Of a stretch of 64,000 bases of DNA, positions 31,224 through 41,175 are shown one piece after another. The position numbers and the translations under genes are program-made. The DNA comes from Agrococcus sp. SL85. Its GTDB lineage: Bacteria; Actinomycetota; Actinomycetes; Actinomycetales; Microbacteriaceae. The stretch is from positions 124,001 to 188,000 of the forward strand of contig NZ_CP113066.1 of the NCBI RefSeq assembly GCF_026625845.1, in the 5' to 3' direction. The notes under the pieces were generated by a model. The model was not told the DNA's origin and did not search any database. It saw nothing but the letters and a program-made list of their open reading frames with translations. How positions within the stretch are numbered: the stretch's first letter is position 1; every line of letters starts with the position of its first letter.

Positions 31224-32195
31224 CTAGGCCGCGGCCGAAGGGGAGACGGATTCCACTGTACCACCGCGGATGTCGACGGCCAGCAGGAGCGCGCGCCACG
31301 GCTCGTCGCGCGCCTCGACGATCGCGGCGGCCTCCAGGCGCGCCGCCGGGTCGTTCGCGAGCACGAGCACCGAGGGCCCCGCGCCCGAGACGACCGCCGC
31401 GTGGCCGGCGTCGCGGAGGGCGGCGACGAGGGCGCTCGTGCCGGGCATCGCGCTCGAGCGGTAGGCCTGGTGCAGGCGGTCCTCGGTGGCGTCGAGCAGC
31501 AGCTCCGGGCTCTGCGTGAGGGCGGCGACGAGCAGCGCCGAGCGCGAGAGGTTGAAGACGGCGTCGGCGTGGGGCACGGCCTCCGGCTGGAGGCTGCGCG
31601 CGAGCTTCGTCGACATCGTCGCCTCGGGCACGGCCACGAGGAGCGAGACGCCGCGGTGCACCGCGAGCTGCTTGTGGCGCGGGCCCGTGCCGTCGACCCA
31701 GGCGATCGTGAGGCCGCCGAAGATCGCGGGCGCGACGTTGTCCGGATGCCCCTCGAGCTCGGTGGCGAAGCGCAGCACGTCGGCGTCGTCGAGCTCGACG
31801 ATGCCCTCGAGCAGACCCTGCGCGGCCAGCACGCCCGAGACGATCGCGGCGCCCGAGGAGCCCATGCCGCGGCCGTGCGGGATCGCGTTGCGGGCGCGCA
31901 GCACGAGGCCGGGCGCCTCGACGCCCACGGCCTCGAGCACGTGCAGCAGCGAGCGGGCGACGAGGTTCTCGGCGTCGGTGGGCACCTCGCCGGCGCCCAC
32001 GCCCTCCACCTCGACGCGCACGGCCGAGCCCTCCACGGCCTCCACGACGAGCTCGTCGTGCACGTTGAGGGCGAGCCCCAGGGTGTCGAAGCCGGGCCCG
32101 AGGTTCGCGCTCGTGGCGGGCACCTGCACGCGCACGCGGCGGCCGACCGGGATCGCCCCCGCCGGCGTCGCGCCGCTCGGCATCGCGCCGCTCAC
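31224..32195 (-). CDS. thrB: Homoserine kinase
   Basis: A 323-residue GHMP kinase. The ATP phosphate loop is GRGMGSSGAAIVSG, the N-terminal signature VQVPATSANLGPGFDTLG is diagnostic of ThrB, and the C-terminal motif is SGAGPSVLVL. It phosphorylates homoserine for ThrC. I take the GTG at 32195, whose GTGA overlaps the thrC stop; an ATG at 32183 is possible. It is the last gene of the lysA-hom-thrC-thrB operon. Confidence 0.96.
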   Translation of the reverse strand: MSGAMPSGATPAGAIPVGRRVRVQVPATSANLGPGFDTLGLALNVHDELVVEAVEGSAVRVEVEGVGAGEVPTDAENLVARSLLHVLEAVGVEAPGLVLRARNAIPHGRGMGSSGAAIVSGVLAAQGLLEGIVELDDADVLRFATELEGHPDNVAPAIFGGLTIAWVDGTGPRHKQLAVHRGVSLLVAVPEATMSTKLARSLQPEAVPHADAVFNLSRSALLVAALTQSPELLLDATEDRLHQAYRSSAMPGTSALVAALRDAGHAAVVSGAGPSVLVLANDPAARLEAAAIVEARDEPWRALLLAVDIRGGTVESVSPSAAA

Positions 32196-33262
32196 GCGAG
32201 GCCCAGCATCTGCGCGACCTGCGTCGTGTCGGCGTCGGCCGCCTCGGGCGTCGCGTCGGAGCCGTCGTCGAGCCGCAGGCCGTACTGCGCGTCCTTCAGC
32301 CCGTGACCCGTGACCGTGAGCGCGATCGTCGAGCCCGCGGGGATCTCGCCCGCCGCGTGGCGCTCGAGCAGGCCCGCGACCGAGATCGCCGATGCCGGCT
32401 CCACGAACACGCCCGTCGAGGAGGCCAGCAGGCGCTGCGCGCGCAGGATCGCGGCGTCGTCGATCGCGCCGATCCAGCCGCCCGACTCGTCGCGCGCGTC
32501 GAGCGCGCCCTGCCACGAGGCCGGGTTGCCGATGCGGATCGCGGTCGCGATCGTGTCGGGCTCGCGCACGACCTCGCCGCGCACGATCGGGGCGGCGCCC
32601 GCGGCCTGGAAGCCGAGCATCCGGGGCCGCTTCGTGGCCATGCCGCTCGTCTCCGCCTGGGCGTAGCCGCGCCAGTAGGCGGTGATGTTGCCCGCGTTGC
32701 CCACGGGGATGCAGTGGATGTCGGGCGCGTCGCCCAGCACGTCGACGATCTCGAACGAGGCGGTCTTCTGCCCCTCGATGCGGTCGTCGTTCACCGAGTT
32801 CACGAGGTGCACGGGGTAGTGCTCCGCGAGCTCCTTGGAGATCTCGAGGCAGTCGTCGAAGTTGCCGCGGATCTGCACGATGCGCGCGCCGTGCACGACC
32901 GACTGCGCGAGCTTGCCCATCGAGATGCGGCCCTCCGGCACGAGCACGACCGCCGTGATGCCCGCGGCGGCCGCGTAGGCCGCGGCGGCCGCGGAGGTGT
33001 TGCCGGTGGAGGCGCAGGCGATCGCCTTCGCGCCCGCCTCGACGGCCCGCGAGACCGCGACCGTCATGCCGCGGTCCTTGAACGAGCCCGTGGGGTTCAG
33101 GCCCTCGAACTTCACGAGCACGCGCCCGTCGACCATCGCCGAGAGCGCCCGCGACTCGATGAGCGGCGTGCCGCCCTCGCCGAGCGTGACCACGGTCGAC
33201 GCATCCGTCACGCCCAGCTGCTGCGCGTACTCGCGCAGCACGCCCTGCCACTGCTTCGCCAT
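32192..33262 (-). CDS. thrC: Threonine synthase
   Basis: A 356-residue PLP enzyme of the shorter threonine synthase class. The cofactor lysine lies in NPTGSFKDRGM, followed by ACASTGNTSAAAAAYAA and the phosphate-binding VGNAGNITAYW. It converts O-phosphohomoserine to threonine. It follows hom by ten bases and overlaps thrB as GTGA, the standard order for actinobacterial threonine synthesis. Confidence 0.97.
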   Translation of the reverse strand: MAKQWQGVLREYAQQLGVTDASTVVTLGEGGTPLIESRALSAMVDGRVLVKFEGLNPTGSFKDRGMTVAVSRAVEAGAKAIACASTGNTSAAAAAYAAAAGITAVVLVPEGRISMGKLAQSVVHGARIVQIRGNFDDCLEISKELAEHYPVHLVNSVNDDRIEGQKTASFEIVDVLGDAPDIHCIPVGNAGNITAYWRGYAQAETSGMATKRPRMLGFQAAGAAPIVRGEVVREPDTIATAIRIGNPASWQGALDARDESGGWIGAIDDAAILRAQRLLASSTGVFVEPASAISVAGLLERHAAGEIPAGSTIALTVTGHGLKDAQYGLRLDDGSDATPEAADADTTQVAQMLGLA

Positions 33263-33272
33263 CGTCTGCCTC

Positions 33273-34562
33273 CTAGTCGATGAGCCGGATCACGCTGTCG
33301 ATCCGCTCCACGTCGTCGTGCCGCTCGAGCGCGTCGAGCACCGAGGCGATGCGCGCCTCGCTGGCCGTGTGGGTGCCGAGCACGAGCGCGGCCTCGTCGC
33401 CGCGCGCGTCCTGCCGGACCGACTCCACCGAGACGCCGTGCTCGGCGAAGAGCCCCGCGACCGCCGCGAGCACGCCCGGCCGGTCGGCGACCGTGAGCGC
33501 GAGCTCGTGGCGCGCGAGCACGTCGCCGAACTCGGCGACCGCGAGGTTCGCGTGCGAGGAGGGCGGCGAGCCCGGGCCGCCGAGCACGTGGCGGCGCGCG
33601 ATCGAGACGAGGTCGCCGAGCACGGCGGAGGCCGTCTCGGGTCCGCCCGCGCCCGCGCCGTAGAACATGAGGTCGCCCGCGGCCTCCGCCGTGACGAAGA
33701 TCGCGTTCTTCGCCTCGTGCACGGCGGCCAGCGGGTGCGACGCGGGCAGCGAGACGGGGTGCACGCGCGCGCTCACGCGGTCGCCGTCGGGGCCCGCGAG
33801 GCGCTCGCAGATCGCCACGAGCTTCAGCACGCGTCCCGTGCGCTCCGCCTGCGCGACCATGTCGGCGCTCACGCCCGTGATGCCCTCGCGGTGCACGCGC
33901 TCGGCCGACACGACGGTGTGGAACGCGAGCGAGGCGAGGATCGTGGCCTTCGAGGCCGCGTCGAAGCCCTCGATGTCGGCCGTCGGGTCCGCCTCGGCGT
34001 AGCCGAGGTCGGTCGCGATGCGCAGGGCGTCCTCGAGGCTCGCGCCCTGCGTGTGCATGCGGTCGAGGATGAAGTTGGTCGTGCCGTTCACGATGCCCAT
34101 GACGCGCGTGACGCGATCCCCCGCGAGCGACTGCTCGAGGGGGCGGATGATGGGGATCGCGCCGCCGACCGCGGCCTCGTAGGCCACCTGGGCGCCCACG
34201 GCCTCCGCCGCCTCGAACAGCTCCGGGCCGTGCGCGGCGACGAGCGCCTTGTTGGCCGTGACGACGTCGGCGCCCGCGGCGATCGCGCCGAGCAGCAGCG
34301 AGCGGGCCGGCTCGATGCCGCCCAGCAGCTCGACGACGACGTCGGCGCTCGCGACGAGCGTCTCGAGGTCGGTCGTCAGGAGCTCGCGCGGCAGGTCGAC
34401 GTCGCGCTTCGCGTCGACGTCGCGCACGCCGATGCCGACGAGCTCGAGCCGCGCGCCGGAGCGAGCGGCGAGCTCGTCGCCCTGCTCGAGCAGCAGGCGC
34501 GCCACCTGGGCGCCCACGCTGCCCGCGCCGAGCAGCGCGATCCGGAGGCTTCGGTAGTTCAT
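33273..34562 (-). CDS. hom: Homoserine dehydrogenase with C-terminal ACT domain
   Basis: A 429-residue enzyme. The NAD(P) site is IALLGAGSVGAQVA, the catalytic region has TANKALVA and NGTTNFILDRM, and the substrate segment has DLGYAEADPTADIEG. Residues about 345-425 form an ACT domain (ALTVADRPGVLAAVAGLFAEHG), the usual site of threonine feedback inhibition. It reduces aspartate semialdehyde to homoserine. The ATG overlaps the lysA stop as ATGA. Confidence 0.97.
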   Translation of the reverse strand: MNYRSLRIALLGAGSVGAQVARLLLEQGDELAARSGARLELVGIGVRDVDAKRDVDLPRELLTTDLETLVASADVVVELLGGIEPARSLLLGAIAAGADVVTANKALVAAHGPELFEAAEAVGAQVAYEAAVGGAIPIIRPLEQSLAGDRVTRVMGIVNGTTNFILDRMHTQGASLEDALRIATDLGYAEADPTADIEGFDAASKATILASLAFHTVVSAERVHREGITGVSADMVAQAERTGRVLKLVAICERLAGPDGDRVSARVHPVSLPASHPLAAVHEAKNAIFVTAEAAGDLMFYGAGAGGPETASAVLGDLVSIARRHVLGGPGSPPSSHANLAVAEFGDVLARHELALTVADRPGVLAAVAGLFAEHGVSVESVRQDARGDEAALVLGTHTASEARIASVLDALERHDDVERIDSVIRLID

Positions 34563-35965
34563 TCGTGGTCCTCCCCCGCCGTCGGCGCGACGCGACCGAG
34601 GCCCGTGTCGCGCGCCAGCAGGTCGTCGATGGTCTCGCGCCGCACGAGGGTGCGCACGACGCCGTCGCGCACCGCGAGCACCGGCGGCCGGGGCGCGAGG
34701 TTGTAGTTCGAGGCGAGCGAGTGGCAGTAGGCGCCGGTCGCGGCGACCGCGAGCAGGTCGCCGGGGGCGACGTCCGCGGGCAGCCACTCGGCGTCGACGA
34801 CGATGTCGCCCGACTCGCAGTGTCGGCCGGCGACGCGCACGAGCGCGGCCTCGGCCTCCGAGACCCGGCTCGCGATGCGCGCGCTGTACTGCGCGCCGTA
34901 GAGCGCCGGCCGGGCGTTGTCGCCCATCCCGCCATCGACCGAGACGTACGTGCGCACGCCCTCGTCGAGCTGCACGGGCTTGATCGTGCCGACCGTGTAG
35001 GCCGTGACGCCGGCGGGACCGACGATCCAGCGGCCCGGCTCGATCGCGATGCGGGGCACGGGGATGCCGAGCTCGGCGCAGCGCTCGTGCACGCTCGCCG
35101 CGAGGCGGTCGGCGATCGCCTCGATGGGCTCGGGGCTGTCGGCCGCCGTGTAGGCGATGCCGAAGCCGCCGCCGAGGTTGAGCTCGGGCAGCGGCGCGCC
35201 CGCCGCCTCGCCGAGCTCGGCGTGCAGCGCGAGCAGGCGGCGCGCCGACTCGGCGAAGCCCTCGTGGTCGAAGATCTGCGAGCCGATGTGCGTGTGGAGG
35301 CCCACGAGCTCGAGGCTCGGGAGCTCGCGGATGCGGGCTGCGAGCGCGGGCGCCTCGGCGATGGGCACACCGAACTTCTGGTCCTCGTGGCTCGTCGCGA
35401 GGAACTCGTGGGTCGATGCGTGCACGCCCACCGAGATGCGCAGGCGCACGCGCTGCACGCGCCCGGCGCGGGCGGCGGCCTCGGCGACGCGCTCGACCTC
35501 GACCTCGGAGTCGAGCACGAAGGTGCCGACGCCCGCGGCGACGCCCTGCTCGATCTCGAGCAGGCCCTTGTTGTTCCCGTGGAAGCCGAGGCGCGCGGGC
35601 TCGAGGCCCGCGGCGAGCGCGAGCGCGAGCTCGCCGCCCGTGCAGACGTCGAGGCGCAGGCCCTCCTCGCGCATCCAGCGCGCGACGTCGGCGGTGAGGA
35701 GCGCCTTGCCCGCGTAGTAGACGTCGGCACCGGAGACCGCGAAGGCGGCCTCGAAGGCGGCGCGGATGCGGCGGGCGCGGGCGCGCACGAGGCCCTCGTC
35801 GACGAGCAGGAACGGCGTGCCGTGCTCGGCGGCGACCGCGGGCAGGATCGCGCCGCCGACGACGAGCGCGCCGTCGCGGCGCTCGGCTCCCTCGGGCCAG
35901 ACGCCCGCGGCGAGCGCGTTGGCGTCGTCGGTGGCCGGCAGCTGCGGGGCGAGCGGATGGGGCAC
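34559..35965 (-). CDS. lysA: Diaminopimelate decarboxylase
   Basis: A 468-residue alanine-racemase-fold PLP enzyme. The PLP lysine is in DVYYAGKALLTADVARW. Further motifs are HTHIGSQIFDHEGF, GGGFGIAYTA, EPGRWIVGPAG and the cysteine segment GRHCESGDI supplied to the partner active site. It forms lysine from meso-diaminopimelate. It is the first gene of the lysA-hom-thrC-thrB operon and is divergent from the DNA glycosylase gene; the 271-base gap is extremely GC-rich with short repeats (CGCGTGCCGGCC), and I see no clear promoter there. Confidence 0.96.
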   Translation of the reverse strand: MPHPLAPQLPATDDANALAAGVWPEGAERRDGALVVGGAILPAVAAEHGTPFLLVDEGLVRARARRIRAAFEAAFAVSGADVYYAGKALLTADVARWMREEGLRLDVCTGGELALALAAGLEPARLGFHGNNKGLLEIEQGVAAGVGTFVLDSEVEVERVAEAAARAGRVQRVRLRISVGVHASTHEFLATSHEDQKFGVPIAEAPALAARIRELPSLELVGLHTHIGSQIFDHEGFAESARRLLALHAELGEAAGAPLPELNLGGGFGIAYTAADSPEPIEAIADRLAASVHERCAELGIPVPRIAIEPGRWIVGPAGVTAYTVGTIKPVQLDEGVRTYVSVDGGMGDNARPALYGAQYSARIASRVSEAEAALVRVAGRHCESGDIVVDAEWLPADVAPGDLLAVAATGAYCHSLASNYNLAPRPPVLAVRDGVVRTLVRRETIDDLLARDTGLGRVAPTAGEDHE

Positions 35966-36236
35966 GGGACTCCGTCCGAGGTGGGCGGTGGGCCTGGCGG
36001 GCGGACCGGCGGCAGGCGTCGAGCGGCGCTTGTGGCGCTGCCGACCATCCTACGAGGCCGTGCGTGCCGCGCCGACCGGGGGCGACGCGCGGCGTCGCGC
36101 GGGCGCCGGCGGGTGCAGGCTCGGCCTCGCGGGTCGGCGCGTGCCGGCCGCCGCGTGCCGCGCGGCGCCGCGGGCCGGCCTCCGGCGGTCGCCGCGTGCC
36201 GGCCCGCGGCACGCCACCCGCCGATAGCGTGCGGGC

Positions 36237-36894
36237 ATGCCCACGCCGCCGCCCGACTGGTTCGAGCGCGACCCGCTCGAGCTCGCGCCCCTGCTGCTGG
36301 GCGGCGTGCTGCGGCGCGTCGACGCCGAGGGCGCCGTGGCGCTGCGGCTGACGGAGGTCGAGGCCTACCGGGGCGCCGACGACCCGGGCGCGCACTCCTT
36401 CCGCGGCCGCACCCCTCGGAACGCGACGATGTTCGGGCCCGGCGGGCGCGTGTACGTGTACTTCACCTACGGGATGCACCACGCGGTGAACCTCGTGGCG
36501 GGGTCCGCGGGCTCCGGCTGGGGCGTGCTCGTGCGGGCCGGCGAGGTGGTGGAGGGTCGTGCGCTGGCGCTCGCGCGGCGCTCGGCGCGGCGGGCGTCCG
36601 CGCCGGCGGGCGAGGCTCGCGCGCGGGCCGGGCAACGCGGCGCAGGCGCTCGGTGCGACGCTCGCCGACGACGGCGCGGCGCTCGGGGCCCCTGCGGCCG
36701 CGGCCACGTCGACCGGACGGGCGGGCTGGTCCTTCTCCCCCGCCGCCGAGCCTCCGACCTCCCGCACCGGCCCGCGCGTCGGCGTCTCCGGCCCGGGCGG
36801 CGATGCCGCGGCCTTCCCGTGGCGCTTCTGGCTGCCCGGCGAGCCGAGCGTGAGCGCCTACCGCGCGGCGACCCCGCGCCGCCGACGTCCCTGA
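36237..36894 (+). pseudogene. mpg: 3-methyladenine (alkyladenine) DNA glycosylase, frame broken as sequenced
   Basis: The frame from 36237 gives [36 protein letters not shown] (catalytic Glu and base-pocket residues) and [16 protein letters not shown], all AAG/MPG-family hallmarks. After SAPAGE (about 36612) the frame changes; the continuation [16 protein letters not shown] is the conserved GPG-N-L-ALG block and runs to 36894. Dropping one G of GAGGCTC at 36614-36615 unites them into a protein of about 218 residues, the usual length. The enzyme removes alkylated purines from DNA. Likely intact in the organism. Confidence 0.9.
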
Positions 36895-36928
36895 CCCGCC
36901 GTGCCCAGGCCCCGCGGCCGGCATCCGT

Positions 36929-37107
36929 GAGTGGCGCCATCCTGCACCGAGTGGCGCCATCCGGCATCGAGTGGCGCCGTTCGGCGCCGAGTGGCGCCAT
37001 CCTGCACTGAGTGGCGCCGTTCGGCTTCGAGTGGCGGCGAATGGCTGGTTTCCGGCGCCACAGTCGACGCAACGGCGCCACTCGTCGCCCTATGCCGCCA
37101 CTGGAGG
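36929..37107. repeat. Bipartite intergenic repeat, copy B (direct 20-bp units then inverted units)
   Basis: Six direct units start at exact 20-base steps (36929, 36949, 36969, 36989, 37009, 37029) with the pattern GAGTGGCGCCATCCGGCATC. Three inverted units follow (GGCGCCACAGTCGACG, CGGCGCCACTCG, GCCGCCACTGG). The core GGCGCCACAGTCGACG matches copy A at 19748-19951. It fills most of the 316-base gap between the convergent DNA glycosylase and argS genes; a short run of GTGCGGGTG/CGTGC repeats follows to 37200. Confidence 0.9.
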
Positions 37108-37210
37108 ACGGGGAAACGGTGCCCGTGCGGGTGCGGGTGGCCGTGCCGCCGCGGGTGGCCGTAGGGGTGCGGGTGCCCGTGCGGGCGCAGGTGCGAGCGG
37201 GCGGGAACCG

Positions 37211-38869
37211 CTACATGCGCTCCGGCGCGGAGACGCCGACGGTCGTGAGCGCCGTGCGCAGCACCTGGCCCGTCGCGTCGTTCAGCCACAGGCGCGTGCG
37301 GTTCACGGCCTCCACGGGCTCCTCGCCCTGCGGCACGACGCGGCATGCGTCGTACCAGCGGTGGTAGAGGCCCGCGAGCTCCTCGGCGAACCGCGCGACG
37401 CGGTGGGGCTCGCGCAGCTCGGCCGCCTGCGCGAGCACGCGCGGGAAGTCGGCGAGCGCACCGAGCAGCGCGGCCTCCGACGGGTGCGAGAGCAGCGAGG
37501 GGTCGAACTCGGAGCGGTCGACGCCCGCCGATGCGGCGTTCCGCGCGACGGCCGACATCCGGGCGTGCGCGTACTGCACGTAGTAGACGGGGTTGTCGTT
37601 CGTGCGCTGCGTGAGCAGCTCGAGGTCGATGTCGAGGGGCGTGTCGGCGCTCGAGCGCACGAGCGCGTAGCGGGCCGCGTCGACGCCCACCGCGTCGACG
37701 AGGTCCTCCATCGTGACGATCGTGCCCGCGCGCTTCGACATGCGCATCGGCTGCCCGTCGCGGATGAGGTTGACCATCTGGCCGATCATGATCTCGAGGT
37801 GCTGGTGCGGGGTGTCGCCGAAGGCCGCGCACATCGCCATCATGCGGCCGACGTAGCCGTGGTGGTCGGCGCCGAGCATGATGATGCACTCGTCGAAGCC
37901 GCGCTCGCGCTTGTTGCGGTAGTAGCCGATGTCGCCCGAGAGGTACGCCGGCATGCCGTTGGAGCGGATGACGACGCGGTCCTTGTCGTCGCCGAAGGCC
38001 GTCGTGCGCAGCCAGAGCGCGCCGTCCTCCTCGAAGACGTGGCCGCGCTCGCGCAGCTCGTCGATCGCGCGCTCGACCGAGCCGTCCGACTGCACCTGGT
38101 GCTCGTGGAAGAAGACGTCGAAGTCGACGCCGAACTCGTGGAGGTCCTGCTTGATCTCGTCGAACATCATCGCGACGCCGCGCTCGCGGAACGTCTCCTG
38201 CAGCGCCTCGTCGTCGAGGTCGAGGAGGTCGCCGTCGTAGGCGTCGTCGACGCGCCGCGCGATCTCGGCGATGTAGGCGCCGCCGTAGCCGTCCTCCGGC
38301 GTCGCCTCGCCGCGGAACGCCGCGACGAGCGAGCGCGCGAAGCGGTCGATCTGCGCGCCGTGGTCGTTGAAGTAGTACTCGCGGGTCACGAGCGCGCCCT
38401 GGCGCTCGAGCACGCGCCCGAGGCTGTCGCCCACCGCGGCCCAGCGGGTGCCGCCCATGTGGATGGGCCCCGTGGGGTTCGCGGAGACGAACTCGAGGTT
38501 GATGCGGCGGCCCGTGAGCGCGTCGCCCGAGCCGTACGACTCGCCCGCCTCGAGGATCGTGCGCGCGAGCTCGCCCGCGGCGCCCGCGGCGAGCGTGAGG
38601 TTGATGAAGCCGGGACCGGCGACCTCGGCGCGCTCGATGCCGTCGATCGCCGCGAGCGCCGCGGCCACCTCGTCGGCGAGCTCGCGCGGCGCGACGCCTG
38701 CGCGCTTCGCGAAGCGCATCGCGGCGTTCGTCGCCCAGTCGCCGTGCTCGCGCTGGCGGGGCCGCTCGAGCACGATGTCTGCCTCCGACACCTCGACGTC
38801 GGCCGCGCGTCGCCCGACCGCGTCGCGGACGGCGGCGAGCACGGCGGACGAGAGCGAGGAAGGCTGCAT
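37211..38869 (-). CDS. argS: Arginyl-tRNA synthetase
   Basis: A 552-residue class I synthetase. The N-terminal Add1 domain is followed by the HIGH-type motif [14 protein letters not shown] (HMGG) and the KMSKS-type motif [11 protein letters not shown]. The C-terminal anticodon-binding DALR domain includes [14 protein letters not shown]. It charges tRNA-Arg, one isoacceptor of which (CCG) is encoded in this window at 53.6 kb. It ends in TAG at 37211, facing the DNA glycosylase gene. Confidence 0.98.
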   Translation of the reverse strand: MQPSSLSSAVLAAVRDAVGRRAADVEVSEADIVLERPRQREHGDWATNAAMRFAKRAGVAPRELADEVAAALAAIDGIERAEVAGPGFINLTLAAGAAGELARTILEAGESYGSGDALTGRRINLEFVSANPTGPIHMGGTRWAAVGDSLGRVLERQGALVTREYYFNDHGAQIDRFARSLVAAFRGEATPEDGYGGAYIAEIARRVDDAYDGDLLDLDDEALQETFRERGVAMMFDEIKQDLHEFGVDFDVFFHEHQVQSDGSVERAIDELRERGHVFEEDGALWLRTTAFGDDKDRVVIRSNGMPAYLSGDIGYYRNKRERGFDECIIMLGADHHGYVGRMMAMCAAFGDTPHQHLEIMIGQMVNLIRDGQPMRMSKRAGTIVTMEDLVDAVGVDAARYALVRSSADTPLDIDLELLTQRTNDNPVYYVQYAHARMSAVARNAASAGVDRSEFDPSLLSHPSEAALLGALADFPRVLAQAAELREPHRVARFAEELAGLYHRWYDACRVVPQGEEPVEAVNRTRLWLNDATGQVLRTALTTVGVSAPERM

Positions 38870-38931
38870 GGCCTCGATCGTAGTCCGCGCGGCGGGCCGG
38901 GGAGCGCGCTCGCCCGCCGTAGCCTGGCCGC

Positions 38932-39516
38932 ATGCGGACGCCCCTGATGCCCCTGACGCCCCGCCGGATCCTGCCCGTCGCCGTCGTCGCGGCCGCGACG
39001 GCGCTCCTCCTGACCGGCTGCGAGCCCGGCGCGCTCGCGCCCTCCGCCTCGCCCACGTACTCGGAGCCGGGTGCGCTCCCCTCGGGCTCCCCCACCGCGG
39101 CACCCACGAGCGAGCCGCCGACGGCCGCACCCACCGGCACGGCGCTGCCGACGACGCCGCCCGTCGCGGGCGAGATCGCCTGCGCCGACCTGCTCACCGC
39201 CGACCAGCTCTACGAGTTCAGCCCCAACTTCGCGCCCGCCGCCGATGCGGGCGCGCTGCCCGGCGCGGTCGCGAGCATCGCGCAGGCCGGCGGCACCGTG
39301 TGCGCCTACCAGCACGTGACGGCCGGCGACCGCCTGCTCGTCGCCGCGCTGCAGTCGGGCGGAGGCTTCTCGGCCCCGGCGTTCGAGACGAGCGGCGACC
39401 TCGGCATCGCCGCGGCGACCGACGGCGAGACGGCCGTCGCGGTGGCCTCGGAGTACTTCGGCGTCGCGGCCGACGCCCAGCCGGTGCTCGACCAGGTGCT
39501 CGGCAACCTCGGCTGA
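38932..39516 (+). CDS. Small secreted lipoprotein, function unknown
   Basis: A 194-residue protein with a lipoprotein signal peptide ([20 protein letters not shown], lipid cysteine at about residue 30). A Ser/Pro/Thr-rich linker spans to about residue 75. The globular part has a [13 protein letters not shown] start and a second cysteine (GGTVCAYQH), which could form a disulfide with the first. This arrangement recalls actinobacterial DUF3558-type lipoproteins, but I cannot assign a family firmly. It is divergent from argS and convergent with the transglutaminase-like gene. Confidence 0.85.
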   Translation: MRTPLMPLTPRRILPVAVVAAATALLLTGCEPGALAPSASPTYSEPGALPSGSPTAAPTSEPPTAAPTGTALPTTPPVAGEIACADLLTADQLYEFSPNFAPAADAGALPGAVASIAQAGGTVCAYQHVTAGDRLLVAALQSGGGFSAPAFETSGDLGIAAATDGETAVAVASEYFGVAADAQPVLDQVLGNLG

Positions 39517-39573
39517 GCACTGCGGCCAAGCCCGGCGGCAGCGCCGCGCGAGCGACGGCCGCATGCGCGCGCC

Positions 39574-40365
39574 TCAGCCGATGCGGATGCGCGCCGCGGG
39601 CTCGTCGACCGCGCCGTCGGGCAGCGCGTCGTCGTGCGCCTCGACCGAGAGCTCGAGCAGCGTCACGGGATGCCGGGACGTCGTCGCCCACGCCGTCTCG
39701 AGCGCGTCGGCGCCCGTGGCGATGCGGATGAGGCTGCCGCGGGGCGCGAGGCCCGTCGCATCGACGACCCACCACGCGCCGTCGAGGTGCACCTCGGCGA
39801 CCGCGTGGAAGTCGGGCGGCACGAGCGCGGGCGCGTAGACGCCGACGTAGCGGGCGGGGATCCCCGCCGCGCGGGCGAGCGCGATCATGACGTGGGCGTA
39901 GTCGCGGCACATGCCGCCGCCCTTCTCGAGCGTCTGCACCGCGGTGTCGTCAGGGCCCGAGAGCGCCGGCGAGTAGGCGAAGCCGCGCTGGATCCAGCGG
40001 CGCATCGCGTCGACCTGCTCGAAGCCCGTCGCCCTCCCGAAGCGCTCGGAGACGAAGCCGCGGAGCGCGCTCGCCTCCACGTAGCGGGAGTCGTCGAGGT
40101 AGCGGGCGGGATCGCCGTCGTCGGCCCCCATGTGCCTGCCCTCGATCCGCGTGCGCACGTCGACGTCGAGGCGGCCCTCCCCCGCCGTGAGCACGAGCTG
40201 CCGCGCGCCGTGCGCGGCGGGCACGATGCGATGCGGCACGGGCTCGCCGTCGAGGCGCACGTCCACCGCGTCGTCGGAGCCGTAGCCCTCGGCGGGGAGC
40301 ACGAGGAGCACGACGTCGGTCGCGCCGGAGAGCGACATCGAGAAGGCGGCGTGGGCGGTGCGCAT
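39574..40365 (-). CDS. Transglutaminase-like cysteine peptidase family protein
   Basis: A 263-residue protein with an N-terminal beta domain (the bacterial transglutaminase-like N-terminal region) and a catalytic core. The triad is visible: Cys in KGGGMCRDYAHVMIALARAA, His in PPDFHAVAEVHLDG, and Asp in WWVVDATGLAP. There is no signal peptide, so it is probably cytoplasmic. The family includes hydrolases of amide bonds; substrates of these small proteins are mostly unknown. It lies downstream of the pilus operon on the same strand, but the gap and content do not suggest a pilus role. Confidence 0.9.
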   Translation of the reverse strand: MRTAHAAFSMSLSGATDVVLLVLPAEGYGSDDAVDVRLDGEPVPHRIVPAAHGARQLVLTAGEGRLDVDVRTRIEGRHMGADDGDPARYLDDSRYVEASALRGFVSERFGRATGFEQVDAMRRWIQRGFAYSPALSGPDDTAVQTLEKGGGMCRDYAHVMIALARAAGIPARYVGVYAPALVPPDFHAVAEVHLDGAWWVVDATGLAPRGSLIRIATGADALETAWATTSRHPVTLLELSVEAHDDALPDGAVDEPAARIRIG

Positions 40366-40401
40366 CAGGGCACGATCCTCCCACGCCGCGGCGGCGCTCC
40401 C

Positions 40402-41175
40402 CTACGGCGCCGGGACCTCGGCCGCGGTGGTGAGCACGTAGAGGAAGCCGATGATCTCGGCCGTGCCCGTCGTGTCGGTCGCGGCGGGGTCGGGGGCGGT
40501 GATCGAGGCGGAGGTGACGGAGACGATCCTGTCGCCCGACTGCAGGCGGTCGAGGAGGCTCGTCAGCGCGGCGGGGTCGCCCGCGGCCGAGATCGTGAAC
40601 GGCACGGCCGCGAAGTTCTCGGCGCCGATCCGCGGGTCGACGTAGGGCATGGGCGCCCCGGCGGCTGCGCCTGCGCCGTCGGCGGGGACGGCCTCGGGCG
40701 CGACGCCGGCGTCGGCGCCGCCGGTCGCTGCTGCCGAGGCGTCGGCCGACGAGGCCTCCGCCTCGCCCTCCGCGGTGTCGCCCTCGGCAGGGGCGGGCTC
40801 CGCGGCCGGCGCCTCGGCCACGGGCGCGAGGTAGGCGACGGGGTCGCCGGAGTCGACGCCCTGGATGGTCACGGAGGCGGCGGCGGCCATCGCGTCGAGG
40901 TCGCGCAGGAAGTCGCTGTACAGCGTGGCGCCGGGGATCCCGGCCGCGAGCGCGTCGCGCTCCGCCCGCAGCTCGTCGATCCGCGCGAGCTCCTCCTCGA
41001 GCGACGCGATGCGCAGCTGGTGCACGGCGTTGAGGTCCTGCACGTTCCGCAGGTCGTCCCGCGCCGTCGCGGTCGCGGAGAGCTCGGGCGAGATGACGCC
41101 GAACCAGGCGCCGAGTCCCAGCGCGAGGGCGACGATGCCCGCCCCGAGGCTCCAGAGCCGATCCATGGGGTTCAC
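40402..41175 (-). CDS. pilO: Type IV pilus inner-membrane PilO-like protein
   Basis: A 257-residue bitopic protein: short cytoplasmic start, membrane helix at about residues 9-30, a coiled-coil (RDDLRNVQDLNAVHQLRIASLEEELARID) to about 80, then a ferredoxin-like domain. An Ala/Glu/Pro-rich insertion at about 115-185 splits the globular part and is unusually long. PilO with PilM and PilN forms the alignment complex linking motor to pilus. The GTG start overlaps the pilN-like stop as GTGA. Last gene of the pilus operon. Confidence 0.85.
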   Translation of the reverse strand: MNPMDRLWSLGAGIVALALGLGAWFGVISPELSATATARDDLRNVQDLNAVHQLRIASLEEELARIDELRAERDALAAGIPGATLYSDFLRDLDAMAAAASVTIQGVDSGDPVAYLAPVAEAPAAEPAPAEGDTAEGEAEASSADASAAATGGADAGVAPEAVPADGAGAAAGAPMPYVDPRIGAENFAAVPFTISAAGDPAALTSLLDRLQSGDRIVSVTSASITAPDPAATDTTGTAEIIGFLYVLTTAAEVPAP

